A stretch of DNA of 64,000 bases from SZUA-309 sp965230005. Its GTDB lineage: Bacteria; Pseudomonadota; Gammaproteobacteria; Pseudomonadales; Azotimanducaceae. The position numbers were made by a program, and so were the translations under genes. Below the pieces are notes generated by a model. It did no database searches. It saw nothing but the letters and a program-made list of their open reading frames with translations, and was not told the origin of the DNA. Every line of letters starts with the position of its first letter. The stretch's first letter is position 1. The stretch covers positions 1,116,001 through 1,180,000 of the forward strand of contig OZ245934.1 in the NCBI GenBank assembly GCA_965230005.1, written 5' to 3'. Positions 1 through 9,136 of the stretch are shown here, one piece after another.

Positions 1-20
1 GGGACAAGAGCAGACGCAAC

Positions 21-1520
21 ATGACTGATCAATACGGGCACTTCATTTCCGGCCAGCGGGTCGCAGGCACTTCGGGGCGCACCGCGGAGGTGTTCAATCC
101 GTCCATTGGCGAAGTCAAGGCTGAGGTCGCCCTGGCCAGCAGCGCCGAAGTCGACAGCGTCGTGGCCGCTGCCGTCGAGGCACAGAAATCCTGGGCCACC
201 GTAAATCCGCAGCGTCGCGCCCGCGTGCTTTTCAAGTTCAAGTCCCTCGTCGAGGCCGACGCGGACAACCTGGCCCGGCTGCTCTCTGAAGAGCACGGTA
301 AGGTCATTGCCGATTCTCACGGTGACCTGCAGCGGGGCCTGGAAGTCATCGAGTTCGCCTGCGGCATTCCGCACCTGCTGAAAGGCGAGTACACCGAAGG
401 CGCCGGGCCCGGCATTGACGTCTTCTCCATGCGTCAGCCGCTTGGCGTCGTGGCGGGGATCACCCCGTTCAACTTCCCGGCCATGATTCCCATGTGGATG
501 CTCGGTCCCGCGATCGCCTGCGGCAACGCCTTCGTGCTGAAGCCTTCAGAGAAGGATCCCGGCGTGCCCCTGCGGCTGGCCGAGCTGATGATGGAAGCAG
601 GCGCACCGGAAGGCGTCCTCAACGTCGTGAACGGCGACAAGGAGGCCGTCGATGCGATCCTCACGCATCCGGACATCAAGGCGGTCAGCTTCGTCGGCTC
701 TTCCGACATCGCACAGTACGTCTATGCCACCGGCACCGCCCACGGCAAGCGGGTCCAGGCCATGGGTGGCGCCAAGAACCACGGCATCGTGCTGCCCGAC
801 GCAGACTTCGACCAGGCCGTGAACGACATTGTCGGCGCCGCCTTCGGTTCCGCCGGCGAACGCTGCATGGCCTTACCGGTCACCGTGGCCGTTGGTGATG
901 GCACGGCCGAGCAGCTTCTCGAACGGCTCCTGCCGGAAATCGACGCCCTGAACGTCGGTATCTCCACGGACGAGCAAGCCCACTACGGGCCCGTGGTCTC
1001 AGCCGCCCATCGGCAGAAGATCACCGACTACATTCAGCTGGGGGTCGACGAAGGTGCCGAACTGGTGCTCGATGGCCGCGACTTTGCACTGCAGGGCTAC
1101 GAAAAAGGGTTCTACATCGGTCCGACGCTCTTCGACCGGGTAACGCCCGACATGCAGTCCTACAAAGAAGAGATTTTCGGTCCCGTCATGCAGCTCATGC
1201 GTGCCGATACCGTCGAGGAAGCCGTGCAGCTGCCGTCCCAGCACCAGTACGGCAACGGGGTGGCCATCTTCACCCGCAACGGCAAAGCGGCTCGTGAGTT
1301 CGCCCAGCAGGTCAACGTCGGCATGGTCGGCATCAACGTGCCGATCCCCGTGCCGGTCGCCTATCACACCTTCGGCGGCTGGAAGCGGTCGGCCTTCGGT
1401 GACGCGAATCAGCATGGCACGGAAGGCGTGCGCTTCTTCACCAAAATCAAAACGGTCACACAACGCTGGCCGGAGGGAGACGTGGGCGATCAGAGCTTCG
1501 TGATCCCGACCATGCAGTAA
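21..1520 (+). CDS. mmsA: CoA-acylating methylmalonate-semialdehyde dehydrogenase
   Basis: This 499-residue enzyme of the aldehyde dehydrogenase superfamily converts methylmalonate semialdehyde, NAD+ and CoA to propionyl-CoA at the end of valine catabolism. The N151 oxyanion motif (TPFNFP), the FVGSS nucleotide-binding loop near 224-228 and catalytic Cys282 (GERCMA) are visible. The usual general-base Glu of ALDHs is replaced in the GGAKNH segment (249-254), as is known for CoA-dependent family members. Length is typical. The start leaves only 20 bases before the window edge, so upstream operon partners may be missing. An acyl-CoA dehydrogenase follows 13 bases downstream, which supports a branched-chain amino acid role. 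Confidence 0.95.
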   Translation: MTDQYGHFISGQRVAGTSGRTAEVFNPSIGEVKAEVALASSAEVDSVVAAAVEAQKSWATVNPQRRARVLFKFKSLVEADADNLARLLSEEHGKVIADSHGDLQRGLEVIEFACGIPHLLKGEYTEGAGPGIDVFSMRQPLGVVAGITPFNFPAMIPMWMLGPAIACGNAFVLKPSEKDPGVPLRLAELMMEAGAPEGVLNVVNGDKEAVDAILTHPDIKAVSFVGSSDIAQYVYATGTAHGKRVQAMGGAKNHGIVLPDADFDQAVNDIVGAAFGSAGERCMALPVTVAVGDGTAEQLLERLLPEIDALNVGISTDEQAHYGPVVSAAHRQKITDYIQLGVDEGAELVLDGRDFALQGYEKGFYIGPTLFDRVTPDMQSYKEEIFGPVMQLMRADTVEEAVQLPSQHQYGNGVAIFTRNGKAAREFAQQVNVGMVGINVPIPVPVAYHTFGGWKRSAFGDANQHGTEGVRFFTKIKTVTQRWPEGDVGDQSFVIPTMQ

Positions 1521-1533
1521 GAGACCGGCCGCC

Positions 1534-2670
1534 ATGGACTACCACCTGACCGAAGAGCAACAGGCCATTCAGGACATGGCCCGGCGCTTCACGGCCGACG
1601 AAATCACCCCCTACGCGGCCGACTGGGACGAACGGAACTTCTGTCCCCGGGAAACCATCGCCCGTGCCGGGGCGCTCGGCTTCGGGGGCATCTACCTGGA
1701 TGAATCCAGCGGCGGCATCGGCCTCGGTCGCCTGGAAGCGGCGCTCATCATTGAAGCCATGGCCTATGGCTGTCCGTCCACCTCAGCCTTCATCTCTATT
1801 CACAACATGGCCACTTGGATGATTGCGCACTTCGGTAACGAAGACCTTGGCAAGCGCTATCTGCCCCAGCTCATCGCCATGGAGCACCTCGCCAGCTATT
1901 GCCTGACGGAGCCCGGGGCCGGATCGGATGCCGCGGCGCTGAAGACCAGGGCGGAACGCGACGGCGATCACTACATCCTGAACGGTGCCAAAGCCTTCAT
2001 ATCCGGCGGCGGCGAAAACGAGGTTTACGTGTGCATGGTGCGCACGGGCGAAGACGGTCATCGCGGTATCAGCTGTCTCGTGGTCGACAAGGAAACACCC
2101 GGAGTCAGCTTCGGGGCCAACGAGCGGAAGCTCGGCTGGCACTCCCAGCCGACGGCCATGATCACCTTCGATGACGCCCGCGTCCCCGTGGAGAATCTTG
2201 TCGGACAGGAAGGCGACGGATTCAGGATCGCCATGGCGGGCCTGGATGGCGGCCGACTGAACATCGGCGCCTGCTCCATCGGCGGCGCCCAGCGCTGTCT
2301 CGATGAGGCTACGGCCTATGTGAAAGAGCGTCATCAGTTCGGTCAGGCCATCGCCGACTTCCAGAATACACAGTTCATGCTGGCAGACATGGCCACGGAG
2401 CTCGAAGCCGCCAGAACCCTGCTCCACACAGCCGCCCTCAAGGTGACGGAAAACGCGCCGGACAAAACGCGTTTCGCCGCCATGGCCAAGCTCAAGGCGA
2501 CAGACGCCGGCTTCAGCGTCGCAAACGATGCCCTGCAGCTCCACGGTGGCTATGGCTATCTCCGCGACTACCCCATCGAGCGCATCGTCCGCGATCTCCG
2601 CGTCCATCAGATCCTGGAAGGCACCAATCAGATCATGCGCATGATCATCGGTCGGGATCTTCTCGCCTGA
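1534..2670 (+). CDS. Acyl-CoA dehydrogenase, probably isobutyryl-CoA type
   Basis: This is a complete 378-residue flavin acyl-CoA dehydrogenase that introduces an alpha-beta double bond into an acyl-CoA. The FAD/substrate motif YCLTEPGAGSD lies at 122-132. The C-terminal LEGTNQIMR segment carries the expected catalytic Glu362. The gene follows mmsA by 13 bases on the same strand, so isobutyryl-CoA or another short branched acyl-CoA is the likely substrate; this is inference from context. Length matches the short/branched-chain family. The methacrylyl-CoA hydratase and 3-hydroxyisobutyrate dehydrogenase steps are not recognisable next to it. Confidence 0.92.
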   Translation: MDYHLTEEQQAIQDMARRFTADEITPYAADWDERNFCPRETIARAGALGFGGIYLDESSGGIGLGRLEAALIIEAMAYGCPSTSAFISIHNMATWMIAHFGNEDLGKRYLPQLIAMEHLASYCLTEPGAGSDAAALKTRAERDGDHYILNGAKAFISGGGENEVYVCMVRTGEDGHRGISCLVVDKETPGVSFGANERKLGWHSQPTAMITFDDARVPVENLVGQEGDGFRIAMAGLDGGRLNIGACSIGGAQRCLDEATAYVKERHQFGQAIADFQNTQFMLADMATELEAARTLLHTAALKVTENAPDKTRFAAMAKLKATDAGFSVANDALQLHGGYGYLRDYPIERIVRDLRVHQILEGTNQIMRMIIGRDLLA

Positions 2671-2817
2671 GGCAGGCTTCCGCCGCAGAATCACCCCGCG
2701 GCTGCGAGCCCCAAACACCCCCGGCCGCCCGAGCCTGATGAATGGCCCGCGCTAACCGGCGCAAGGATCCCCGGCAGCGGAGACTCCGGTATCGAGACGT
2801 GCCAAAGGAACGCAACG

Positions 2818-3078
2818 ATGCTCGGAAGATCAGGATTTCTCGACTGGCAGCCGCTGGACTGGCGCACCTGGGGTGCGAAGCTCGCCAACGGCAACTGGCT
2901 CCATCTCACCAGCCTTACCGGTGGCGACTACGAACTCAACGAAATCGCCTGCGACAGCACCGGCTGGTCGCTGTGTGTGCGCGACTACGGTTACTTCGCC
3001 AGTCGCGATGCCGCTACCGATCAGGCGGCGGCGATCGCTCGCAGACGGGACTGGGTCTGGGCCTGGAGCACGCCCTGA
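2818..3078 (+). CDS. Small Trp-rich hypothetical protein
   Basis: This 86-residue reading frame is preceded by a plausible ribosome site (AAAGGAAC, about 7 bases before ATG). The protein is rich in Trp (eight) and aromatic residues, has no signal peptide or membrane segment, and contains two Cys. I recognise no family. It sits between the acyl-CoA dehydrogenase and the convergent SDR gene, whose stop lies 10 bases away. The codon pattern looks compatible with neighbouring genes, and the frame fills an otherwise empty gap. It could still be a chance frame. Confidence 0.5.
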   Translation: MLGRSGFLDWQPLDWRTWGAKLANGNWLHLTSLTGGDYELNEIACDSTGWSLCVRDYGYFASRDAATDQAAAIARRRDWVWAWSTP

Positions 3079-3087
3079 AGGGCACTG

Positions 3088-3855
3088 TCAGGCGGGTTGG
3101 AAAACCGTCCCGCCGTCGATTTTCAGGATCGCGCCAGTCGTGTAGCTCGACGCGTCCGATGCAAAGTACAGCGCTGCGCCAACGATCTCTTCGGCCTCGC
3201 CACCGCGCTTGAGCGGAATGTTAGCCTCGGCGTTCTGCTGGAAGGCTTCCATGTCCCAGGCCTTACTGATGTCCGTGAGAAAGGGGCCGGGCATGATGCA
3301 GTTGACCCGCACCTTCGGCGCATAGGCTCTCGCCAAACCCAGGGTCAGGGCATGCAGGCCGGCTTTCGCCATACCGTAGGGCAACTCATTGGGCGTGGGC
3401 CGCACGGCGGCAACACTGGAGACGTTGATGATCGAGCCACCGTCTCCCGCCGCCATCTTCTCGCCCGCCAGGGCCGACAATCGGAAGGGCCCCTTCAGAT
3501 TGACGTCGAGCACTTTGTCGTAAAGGCCTTCATCCACGTTGCTCAGCTTGTCGTAGAGCGGCGACATGCCAGCGTTGTTCATCAACACGTCGAGGCGTCC
3601 AAAGCGCTCTTCCGTGAGCGCAAGCAGACGCTCGTTCGCTTCCCAATCTCCGGCGTGGTACTGAACGGGCAACGCCTGGCGGCCAGTATCGGCTTCGATC
3701 TGCGCCGCCAGGGTCTCACAGTTCTCGAGTTTGCGACTGGCAATGACAACGTTGGCGCCCGCTTCCGCAAAAGCGATAGCCACTTCACGACCAATACCTC
3801 TGCTGCCGCCGGTGATGACGGCCACCCGGCCATCGAGATCGAATCGGTCTGCCAC
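3088..3855 (-). CDS. Short-chain dehydrogenase/reductase
   Basis: This is a 255-residue classical SDR that oxidises or reduces a hydroxyl/keto substrate with NAD(P). The Rossmann glycine motif TGGSRGIG lies near 15-22, NNAG at 93-96, catalytic Ser around 146-147, and the Tyr160/Lys164 pair sits in YGMAK. I place the start at a GTG two bases after the stop of the upstream enoyl-CoA hydratase. An open frame continues further upstream but only as a shadow of that gene. The tight coupling suggests the two act on the same acyl-CoA pathway, for example 3-hydroxyacyl-CoA oxidation, but the substrate is not known. Confidence 0.9.
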   Translation of the reverse strand: MADRFDLDGRVAVITGGSRGIGREVAIAFAEAGANVVIASRKLENCETLAAQIEADTGRQALPVQYHAGDWEANERLLALTEERFGRLDVLMNNAGMSPLYDKLSNVDEGLYDKVLDVNLKGPFRLSALAGEKMAAGDGGSIINVSSVAAVRPTPNELPYGMAKAGLHALTLGLARAYAPKVRVNCIMPGPFLTDISKAWDMEAFQQNAEANIPLKRGGEAEEIVGAALYFASDASSYTTGAILKIDGGTVFQPA

Positions 3856-3857
3856 GG

Positions 3858-4748
3858 CTACTGATCCAGCGGCGGTTTCTTGGCGAGGTCGCGAACGATC
3901 TGCATCCCCGTCGGGTCGACGGCCATGTCGTGGACGATGTAGTTCTGTGCATGAGCCAGCTGCTGCAGCGACATGGCGCTGCGCAGGGCGTTGTAGAAAC
4001 CCTGCTCGTCCTGCATCTGGTTTACGGACTCCTTCGCGGTCTTCAGGCCCATCATGGGCTGCACGGCGATTTCCTCCGCAAGGGCCAGCGTCTCGGCGCT
4101 GAGGTCTTCCGGTGGCACGATGCGGTTCACCATGCCCATCTCTTTCGCCACCTTCGCCGTGATCGCGCGCCCGGTGAATAGCATTTCCTTGGCTTTGCGA
4201 ACCCCGAGTTCCCACGGGTGCCCGAAGTACTCCACCCCGTTTGCGCCGAAGGCGACCACCGGATCGGAGAAGGTGGCGTTGTCCGCGGCAACCACGAGGT
4301 CGCAGGGCCAGACCAGCATGAGGCCGCCAGCGATCACCTTGCCCTGCACTTCGGCGATGAGCACTTTCGGGATGTTGCGCCAGCGCCAGCAGAGCCCGAA
4401 GTAGACTTCTTCCTCCCGGGCCCAGTGGCCCTCCATGCCCGGTGCGCTGAAACCGCCCCACTGGCTGATGCCGTTTTCCGAAAGGGAAAAGCGGCTTCCT
4501 CCGGAGAGGTCGTGGCCGGAGGAGAAGTGTTTGCCATTGGCAGCCAGAATGATCACCCGCACATCATCGTCGGCGACGGCCCGATCGAAGGCATCGTTCA
4601 GGGCATAGAGCATCTCGTAGCTCTGCGCGTTTGCCACCTCCGGCCGGTTGAGCACAACCCGCGCCACACGCTCGCTCGGTTTTTCGTACAGAACCGTCGG
4701 GGCCGTTTCCCCTGCCCCGGCTTCCGTCTCACTTTTCGCTTCGCTCAT
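3858..4748 (-). CDS. Enoyl-CoA hydratase/isomerase family protein
   Basis: This crotonase-fold protein of 296 residues hydrates or isomerises an enoyl-CoA. The HFSSGHDLSGG oxyanion-hole segment and the VIAGGLMLVWPCDLVVAADNA segment are typical. The chosen ATG has GGAGAAGG at good spacing; an upstream in-frame ATG at 4805 would add 19 residues with no better signal. The active-site acids expected after the second oxyanion segment are not clearly conserved (FGANGVEYFGHP region), so the exact reaction is open. It is the first gene of a two-gene leftward operon with the SDR. Confidence 0.87.
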   Translation of the reverse strand: MSEAKSETEAGAGETAPTVLYEKPSERVARVVLNRPEVANAQSYEMLYALNDAFDRAVADDDVRVIILAANGKHFSSGHDLSGGSRFSLSENGISQWGGFSAPGMEGHWAREEEVYFGLCWRWRNIPKVLIAEVQGKVIAGGLMLVWPCDLVVAADNATFSDPVVAFGANGVEYFGHPWELGVRKAKEMLFTGRAITAKVAKEMGMVNRIVPPEDLSAETLALAEEIAVQPMMGLKTAKESVNQMQDEQGFYNALRSAMSLQQLAHAQNYIVHDMAVDPTGMQIVRDLAKKPPLDQ

Positions 4749-4854
4749 GGCCTTCTCCCCCGGTGACTTGAAGCTTAGGAACCAGCGAGTGTAGCCGCCC
4801 GCCATGAACTCCGAAAGGCAGCAACCCGGAAGGCGCAGCCCCCCACGGGAGCGT

Positions 4855-4860
4855 TACACT
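4855..4860 (+). promoter_or_regulatory. Candidate -10 element directly before the phosphatase ATG
   Basis: TACACT ends five bases before the first ATG of the phosphatase gene, and no Shine-Dalgarno sequence is visible. If used, transcription would start at or next to the ATG, giving a leaderless mRNA. No good -35 is seen. This is inference from sequence only. Confidence 0.3.
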
Positions 4861-4865
4861 CAGCC

Positions 4866-6686
4866 ATGATGAAGACGCTGCTCCAGATCGCCAGCCTCTG
4901 CCTGCTCATGATCGCCGGCGTCGCCCGGGCTGCCGCGGGAGACGATTCCGCGGCCGATCCCGCACCTGCCAGGGGCCCGATCATCGCCTTCGGAGACGTC
5001 CACGGCGGCTATCAGGAACTGCGTGCACTACTGGAAGCACTGGATATTATCGACGACCAGGGTGCCTGGATCGCCGGGAACACCCGCCTCGTAAGCCTTG
5101 GCGATCTCCTCGATCGAGGTCCGGATTCCCGACCGGTCATGGACCTGCTCATGCGCCTGGAATCCGAAGCGGCCGCTGCGGGCGGCGCTTTCTATCTGGT
5201 ACTCGGCAACCACGAGATCATGAATCTCGTGGGCGACCTGCGCTACGTGTCACAGGAAGAATACGCCGCCTTTGCCGACGAAGAGGACCCTGCCATGCGC
5301 GAAGCTGCCCGGCAGGTAGACGCTGCCGCCCGGGAAGCTGCCGCCGAGGCAGGACAGACCCGCAGCGCCATCGCCCCGGACGAAGCCCTGCCGGCCGCAT
5401 CCTTCGAGGAGCGTTATCCGCCAGGTTTCTTTGGTCATCGCGCCGCCTTCAGGGCCAACGGCTTTTACGGGCGCTGGCTCCTGAGCAAACCGCAGATCCT
5501 CGTGCTCGAGGGAAAGGCCTTCGTGCACGGCGGCCTTTCCAGCCACTTCGTGGCGGAAACGGTCGCTGGCTTCAACGCCTCGGCAAAGGAAGAGCTGCTG
5601 GCATTGCTCACCCTCGGCGATGAACTCAGCACGACAGGCAAATTGGCTCCCTGGCCGAACCTGCTCGGTGCGACGCCCGTCGACGGTAGTCTGGCACCGC
5701 CCGAACTCAGCGACCTGCAGGGATCCGTGCAGTTCTCGGAAATCGGACCCAGCTGGTATCGGGGCACGGCCGGCTGTCACCAGCTCCTGGAAGAGCCGCA
5801 GTTCGAAGCCGTACTCGAGGCCAGGGGAATCGGCCAGGTGATCATGGGACACACGCCAACCAATCCGAGAGTGATTCAGACCCGCTTTGACGGCCGCGCC
5901 ATACTCGCGGATACCGGGATGTACGGCGCCTACTACCGGGGACGTCCGAGTGCTGTAATTTTTGCGCCGGAGGGTACACGGTTCCTGACACTCACCGAGG
6001 AAGGGGTCCTCGAGCCCCGCGGCGGTCATCCAGCGGTCGACGTCCGGGCCGGCGGCAGCCCGGCGTTGATGAGCGCCTTGCACACCGCTCTCGAGAAAAA
6101 CCCTGCGGTACTCCAGACACCCGAGAGCGGCGTCATGCTCCAGGGACGCCGCTATGCCGCTATCCCTGAGCGCGGCAGCCGCGCCGGGGGCCGCGCCCTG
6201 GCAGCACAGGCTCTCGATGGTTTCCTGGGCTTCGGCCTCGTGGCACCCACCCTGCCGACCGGCGACGGTGATGACGCCCTCCAGGTTTTCCCGGCAAACA
6301 GCCTTACGGAGCAGGAGCGGCAGGAGCAGGGGATCTATCGGCCCAACTACTGTGTGAACGGCAGCGACTACGAGCTGCTCTATGTGCTCGATGCACTGCT
6401 CGGGATCGACTCGCGGGCTGCCGACGACATCCACTACGACCGCGCCACCTGGCTCATGTATCTCACGGGTCACAACAGGGCCTTCCCGAACTGGACCCGG
6501 TTGCCCCGGTACCTCAGCGAACGGCCGGTGCAGCTCTCACCGCGGGTCGCCGAACGCCTTGCCTCCCTGACACCGGACGCGGTAGAAGACACCCTCGGGC
6601 AATGGCTCAATCGCCGTCAGCAGGAAGCGCTGCTGGCGCGGGCCGAGCTGATTCGCGAGCAATGGGGCGCGGAGACAGCGCGGTGA
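4866..6686 (+). CDS. Secreted PPP-type metallophosphoesterase fused to a kinase-like C-terminal region
   Basis: This 606-residue protein starts with a Sec signal peptide (residues 1 to about 23). A calcineurin-like phosphatase domain follows, with GDVHGG (43-48), GDLLDRG (79-85), LGNHE (113-117), HGG (221-223) and GHT (328-330), so the metal-site set looks complete. The family resembles Shewanella-like bacterial PPP phosphatases. Residues of about 440-545 match, by eye, the pattern of atypical PI3/4-kinase-like proteins: GRALAAQALDGFLGFGLVAPT, then a YVLDALLG segment, then HNRAF. The catalytic Asp and Asn positions appear lost there. The gene leads a rightward cluster with DUF4956, propeller and hydrolase genes. 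The phosphatase call is firm; the kinase-like part is inference. Confidence 0.85.
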   Translation: MMKTLLQIASLCLLMIAGVARAAAGDDSAADPAPARGPIIAFGDVHGGYQELRALLEALDIIDDQGAWIAGNTRLVSLGDLLDRGPDSRPVMDLLMRLESEAAAAGGAFYLVLGNHEIMNLVGDLRYVSQEEYAAFADEEDPAMREAARQVDAAAREAAAEAGQTRSAIAPDEALPAASFEERYPPGFFGHRAAFRANGFYGRWLLSKPQILVLEGKAFVHGGLSSHFVAETVAGFNASAKEELLALLTLGDELSTTGKLAPWPNLLGATPVDGSLAPPELSDLQGSVQFSEIGPSWYRGTAGCHQLLEEPQFEAVLEARGIGQVIMGHTPTNPRVIQTRFDGRAILADTGMYGAYYRGRPSAVIFAPEGTRFLTLTEEGVLEPRGGHPAVDVRAGGSPALMSALHTALEKNPAVLQTPESGVMLQGRRYAAIPERGSRAGGRALAAQALDGFLGFGLVAPTLPTGDGDDALQVFPANSLTEQERQEQGIYRPNYCVNGSDYELLYVLDALLGIDSRAADDIHYDRATWLMYLTGHNRAFPNWTRLPRYLSERPVQLSPRVAERLASLTPDAVEDTLGQWLNRRQQEALLARAELIREQWGAETAR

Positions 6687-6699
6687 TGAGGACACAGCA

Positions 6700-7341
6700 A
6701 TGAGAAAATCCAGCCGCCTCTCTGCACCGCTGCTGGTGATCACCGGTTTCTATGTGCTGGCCTTCGCCGCTTTCCATGGTGCCACCTACTTCTTCCCGGG
6801 CCTGGAGCCCTACATGCCCGTGGGCGGTATCGAAGCGCTCGTTGGTCGAGGCGCAGACACCTTCGATCAGATGGAAATCGTGAGTTCGGCGGTATTCACC
6901 AAAACCACGGCGCCGAGTCTGGCCATCGCCATCATCGCAGCAACCATCCTGATGGTGCCCATCTCCTGGGTTTACTTCATTACGACTCGCGACAGTCAGG
7001 TGGACCGGTCCTTCGCGCAGACCATGCTCATCCTGCCGATTATCGTCGCCGGCATCGCCAACATCGTACAGAACAGCATTCCCCTTGCGTTCAGTCTGGC
7101 GGGCATCGTCGCCGCCGTTCGCTTCCGCTTTACGCTGACAGAACCCGCGCACACGCTCTATATCTTTGCCGCGATCACTATTGGCCTCGGCGCAGGCATC
7201 GCTGCCATTGGTGTCTCCGCGCTCATTTCCATCGGCTTCGTCTATGCCACACTGATGCTCTGGCGACTGGACTACGGCCGCAACCTGAACACACCTTTCT
7301 ATTCCTTTCTGACTGGTCGCGACTACGGCAAAGACGACTGA
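6700..7341 (+). CDS. DUF4956 family multi-pass membrane protein
   Basis: This is a 213-residue integral membrane protein with about five hydrophobic segments (near 8-30, 69-93, 104-123, 127-140 and 155-185). The signature stretch NSIPLAFSLAGIVAAVRFR followed by LTEPAHTLYIF is characteristic of DUF4956. The family's function is unknown. It is known to sit near CotH-like kinases and VTC-type polyphosphate polymerases in many bacteria, and here a CotH-like gene lies about 2 kb downstream. It starts 13 bases after the phosphatase gene and ends 3 bases before the propeller gene, so co-transcription is very likely. Confidence 0.85.
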   Translation: MRKSSRLSAPLLVITGFYVLAFAAFHGATYFFPGLEPYMPVGGIEALVGRGADTFDQMEIVSSAVFTKTTAPSLAIAIIAATILMVPISWVYFITTRDSQVDRSFAQTMLILPIIVAGIANIVQNSIPLAFSLAGIVAAVRFRFTLTEPAHTLYIFAAITIGLGAGIAAIGVSALISIGFVYATLMLWRLDYGRNLNTPFYSFLTGRDYGKDD

Positions 7342-7344
7342 TTC

Positions 7345-8214
7345 ATGAACTCCGCGCGTTTCCGGTTCAACGCCGTCCTCCTCGCGGCGTGGCTGCTTGT
7401 CAGCAGCGGCTTTGCCGTCGGCGCCGAGTCTCTGCTTCATGCAAACGGCTACGCGGCAACACCGGATCGGCAGTTCAAACTCCCGCGGGTGCTTCTGGAG
7501 ATCTCCGGTCTCGCCCTCGACGGTGATGATCTCTATGCCCACGACGACGAGCTGGGTGTGGTCTACCAGATCGACTACCGGGCGGGTCGCGTGGTGAAAC
7601 GGTTCAGCCTGGAAGGTGCCGTGCGCGCTGACTTCGAAGGCATTACCTTCGCGGCTGATCAGCTGTTTCTCACCACGAGCAAGGGAACGCTGTTCGCGAC
7701 GCGGGTCGGCGCTGCCGAGTCCCGCGTTGCTTTTCAGCGCCACGAAGCCGAGGTGCCCTGCGAAGTGGAGGGACTCTCCTCCGACAGCGCCGGGACGGGA
7801 CTGCTCCTCGCCTGTAAGAACCTCGACAACGAGCGCAAAGACCTGGTCCTGTACCGCTGGGATCTGGAAACGAAAAGCCTCGACCCGGAGCCCGCCCTGC
7901 GGCTGCGGAAGAAACAGTGGCGCCGCTATTTCGAAGACGCCGATCTCCCCGTTCCCAAAAAACTGCAGCTCACTGCGCTGACAACCACGCCCACCGGTCA
8001 CTATCTGGCCCTGGCGGGACCGCAGAAGCTGTTGCTGGAGCTCACAGGAACCGGCAAGCTCATCGCCACCCTGCCACTCGACGAGCGCCGGCATCCGCAG
8101 GCGGAGGGTCTGGTGCTGACGCGTCAGGGTACGCTGATCATCGCGGACGAGGGAGACAACAAGGGCAGCAAGCGATCACCCGGACTGCTGAGCATCTATG
8201 AACCAGGTCCCTGA
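7345..8214 (+). CDS. Exported SdiA-regulated/phytase-like beta-propeller protein
   Basis: This 289-residue protein begins with a signal peptide (cleavage probably after VGAES near residue 28). Its repeats each carry an acidic E-[IG]-[TS]/G motif: LEISGLAL, DFEGITF, EVEGLSS and QAEGLVL. The last is followed by IADEGDNKGS. This is the pattern of six-bladed propellers in the SdiA-regulated and esterase-like phytase families. No catalytic function can be assigned. It is tightly packed in the phosphatase-DUF4956 operon and overlaps the next gene by 17 bases. A periplasmic or cell-surface location is expected. Confidence 0.72.
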   Translation: MNSARFRFNAVLLAAWLLVSSGFAVGAESLLHANGYAATPDRQFKLPRVLLEISGLALDGDDLYAHDDELGVVYQIDYRAGRVVKRFSLEGAVRADFEGITFAADQLFLTTSKGTLFATRVGAAESRVAFQRHEAEVPCEVEGLSSDSAGTGLLLACKNLDNERKDLVLYRWDLETKSLDPEPALRLRKKQWRRYFEDADLPVPKKLQLTALTTTPTGHYLALAGPQKLLLELTGTGKLIATLPLDERRHPQAEGLVLTRQGTLIIADEGDNKGSKRSPGLLSIYEPGP

Positions 8215-9136
8215 AAAATCGACCGGCGCCACAACTCGGCGCACGCTGTTTCTCGTTCACGGTCGCGGTACACAGCCGGAGGCCGAAGAACTCAGCCAGG
8301 AATGGCGCCGCGCCCTGGAAGAAGGTCTCAAGCGCGATCACGAGTTGAGCCTCGATGGCGTTGCCGTACAGCTCATCTACTACGGCGATGTGTTCAATGC
8401 GCTGGATCCTGACCACAGCCGATTCGATCCGGTGCTCGATCGCGCCGACCGCGAACACGCCTTCGACCAGCTGAAAGCACTCACAGCCCGCCAGTTCCGC
8501 CGTTCCCGCTACGAAGCGGTGCCAGGGCAGTCGCCGCTGAAGGAGTTTCTCGCCGACCTCGGCGTACCCCTCGCCCGCGCCGTCGGCCTCGCGAACCGGC
8601 GCCTGGGCCACTTCTATCCGGAACTGAAAGCCTACTGGGAGGATGCGGAACTGGCCGATGAACTCCGCGGACGCCTGGCGCAGCCGCTGACCGCTGCCCT
8701 GAAAAGCGGAGACCACATCATGGTCATGAGTCACTGCATCGGCAGCGTGATCAGCTATGACGCTTTCTGGGACACGAGCGAAGAAATCACCGATCCGACG
8801 CAGCGGGTGGACAGCTGGGTGACCCTCGGATCACCGCTTGCCGATGACGACGTCCGCCGACGCCTCGGTGGACAGCCAAAGGGCTTCCCGAACCTCCTCA
8901 TCAACTGGTTCAACCTCGCCGCGGAAGACGATCCCGTGTGCCACGACGAAACGGTGGCCAACGACTTTCAGGCAATGCTGACGGAGCGGCACATCAGCCG
9001 GATCAAAGACCACCACATCTACAATCTGAGCGAGCGCTACGGCCGTTCTACACCCCACGAAGCGCTGGGCTATCTCATGCACCCGCGCTGTATCGGGATC
9101 CTCGCAGACTGGCTCATTTCACAGGGCGACACTTGA
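8198..9136 (+). CDS. Alpha/beta-hydrolase-like protein with Cys at the nucleophile position
   Basis: This 312-residue protein without signal peptide has an oxyanion motif LVHGRG near 19-24 and a nucleophile elbow MSHCIGS, which puts Cys180 (codon TGC) where Ser is usual. An acid candidate (AAEDDP near 241-246) and a His candidate (DHH, 271-273) complete a possible triad. It resembles lipase/esterase-like proteins with SHSxGS motifs. A Cys nucleophile occurs in dienelactone hydrolases but is unusual here. The start overlaps the propeller gene by 17 bases, and the 3' end overlaps the convergent CotH-like gene by 23 bases. The substrate is unknown. Confidence 0.7.
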   Translation: MNQVPEKSTGATTRRTLFLVHGRGTQPEAEELSQEWRRALEEGLKRDHELSLDGVAVQLIYYGDVFNALDPDHSRFDPVLDRADREHAFDQLKALTARQFRRSRYEAVPGQSPLKEFLADLGVPLARAVGLANRRLGHFYPELKAYWEDAELADELRGRLAQPLTAALKSGDHIMVMSHCIGSVISYDAFWDTSEEITDPTQRVDSWVTLGSPLADDDVRRRLGGQPKGFPNLLINWFNLAAEDDPVCHDETVANDFQAMLTERHISRIKDHHIYNLSERYGRSTPHEALGYLMHPRCIGILADWLISQGDT

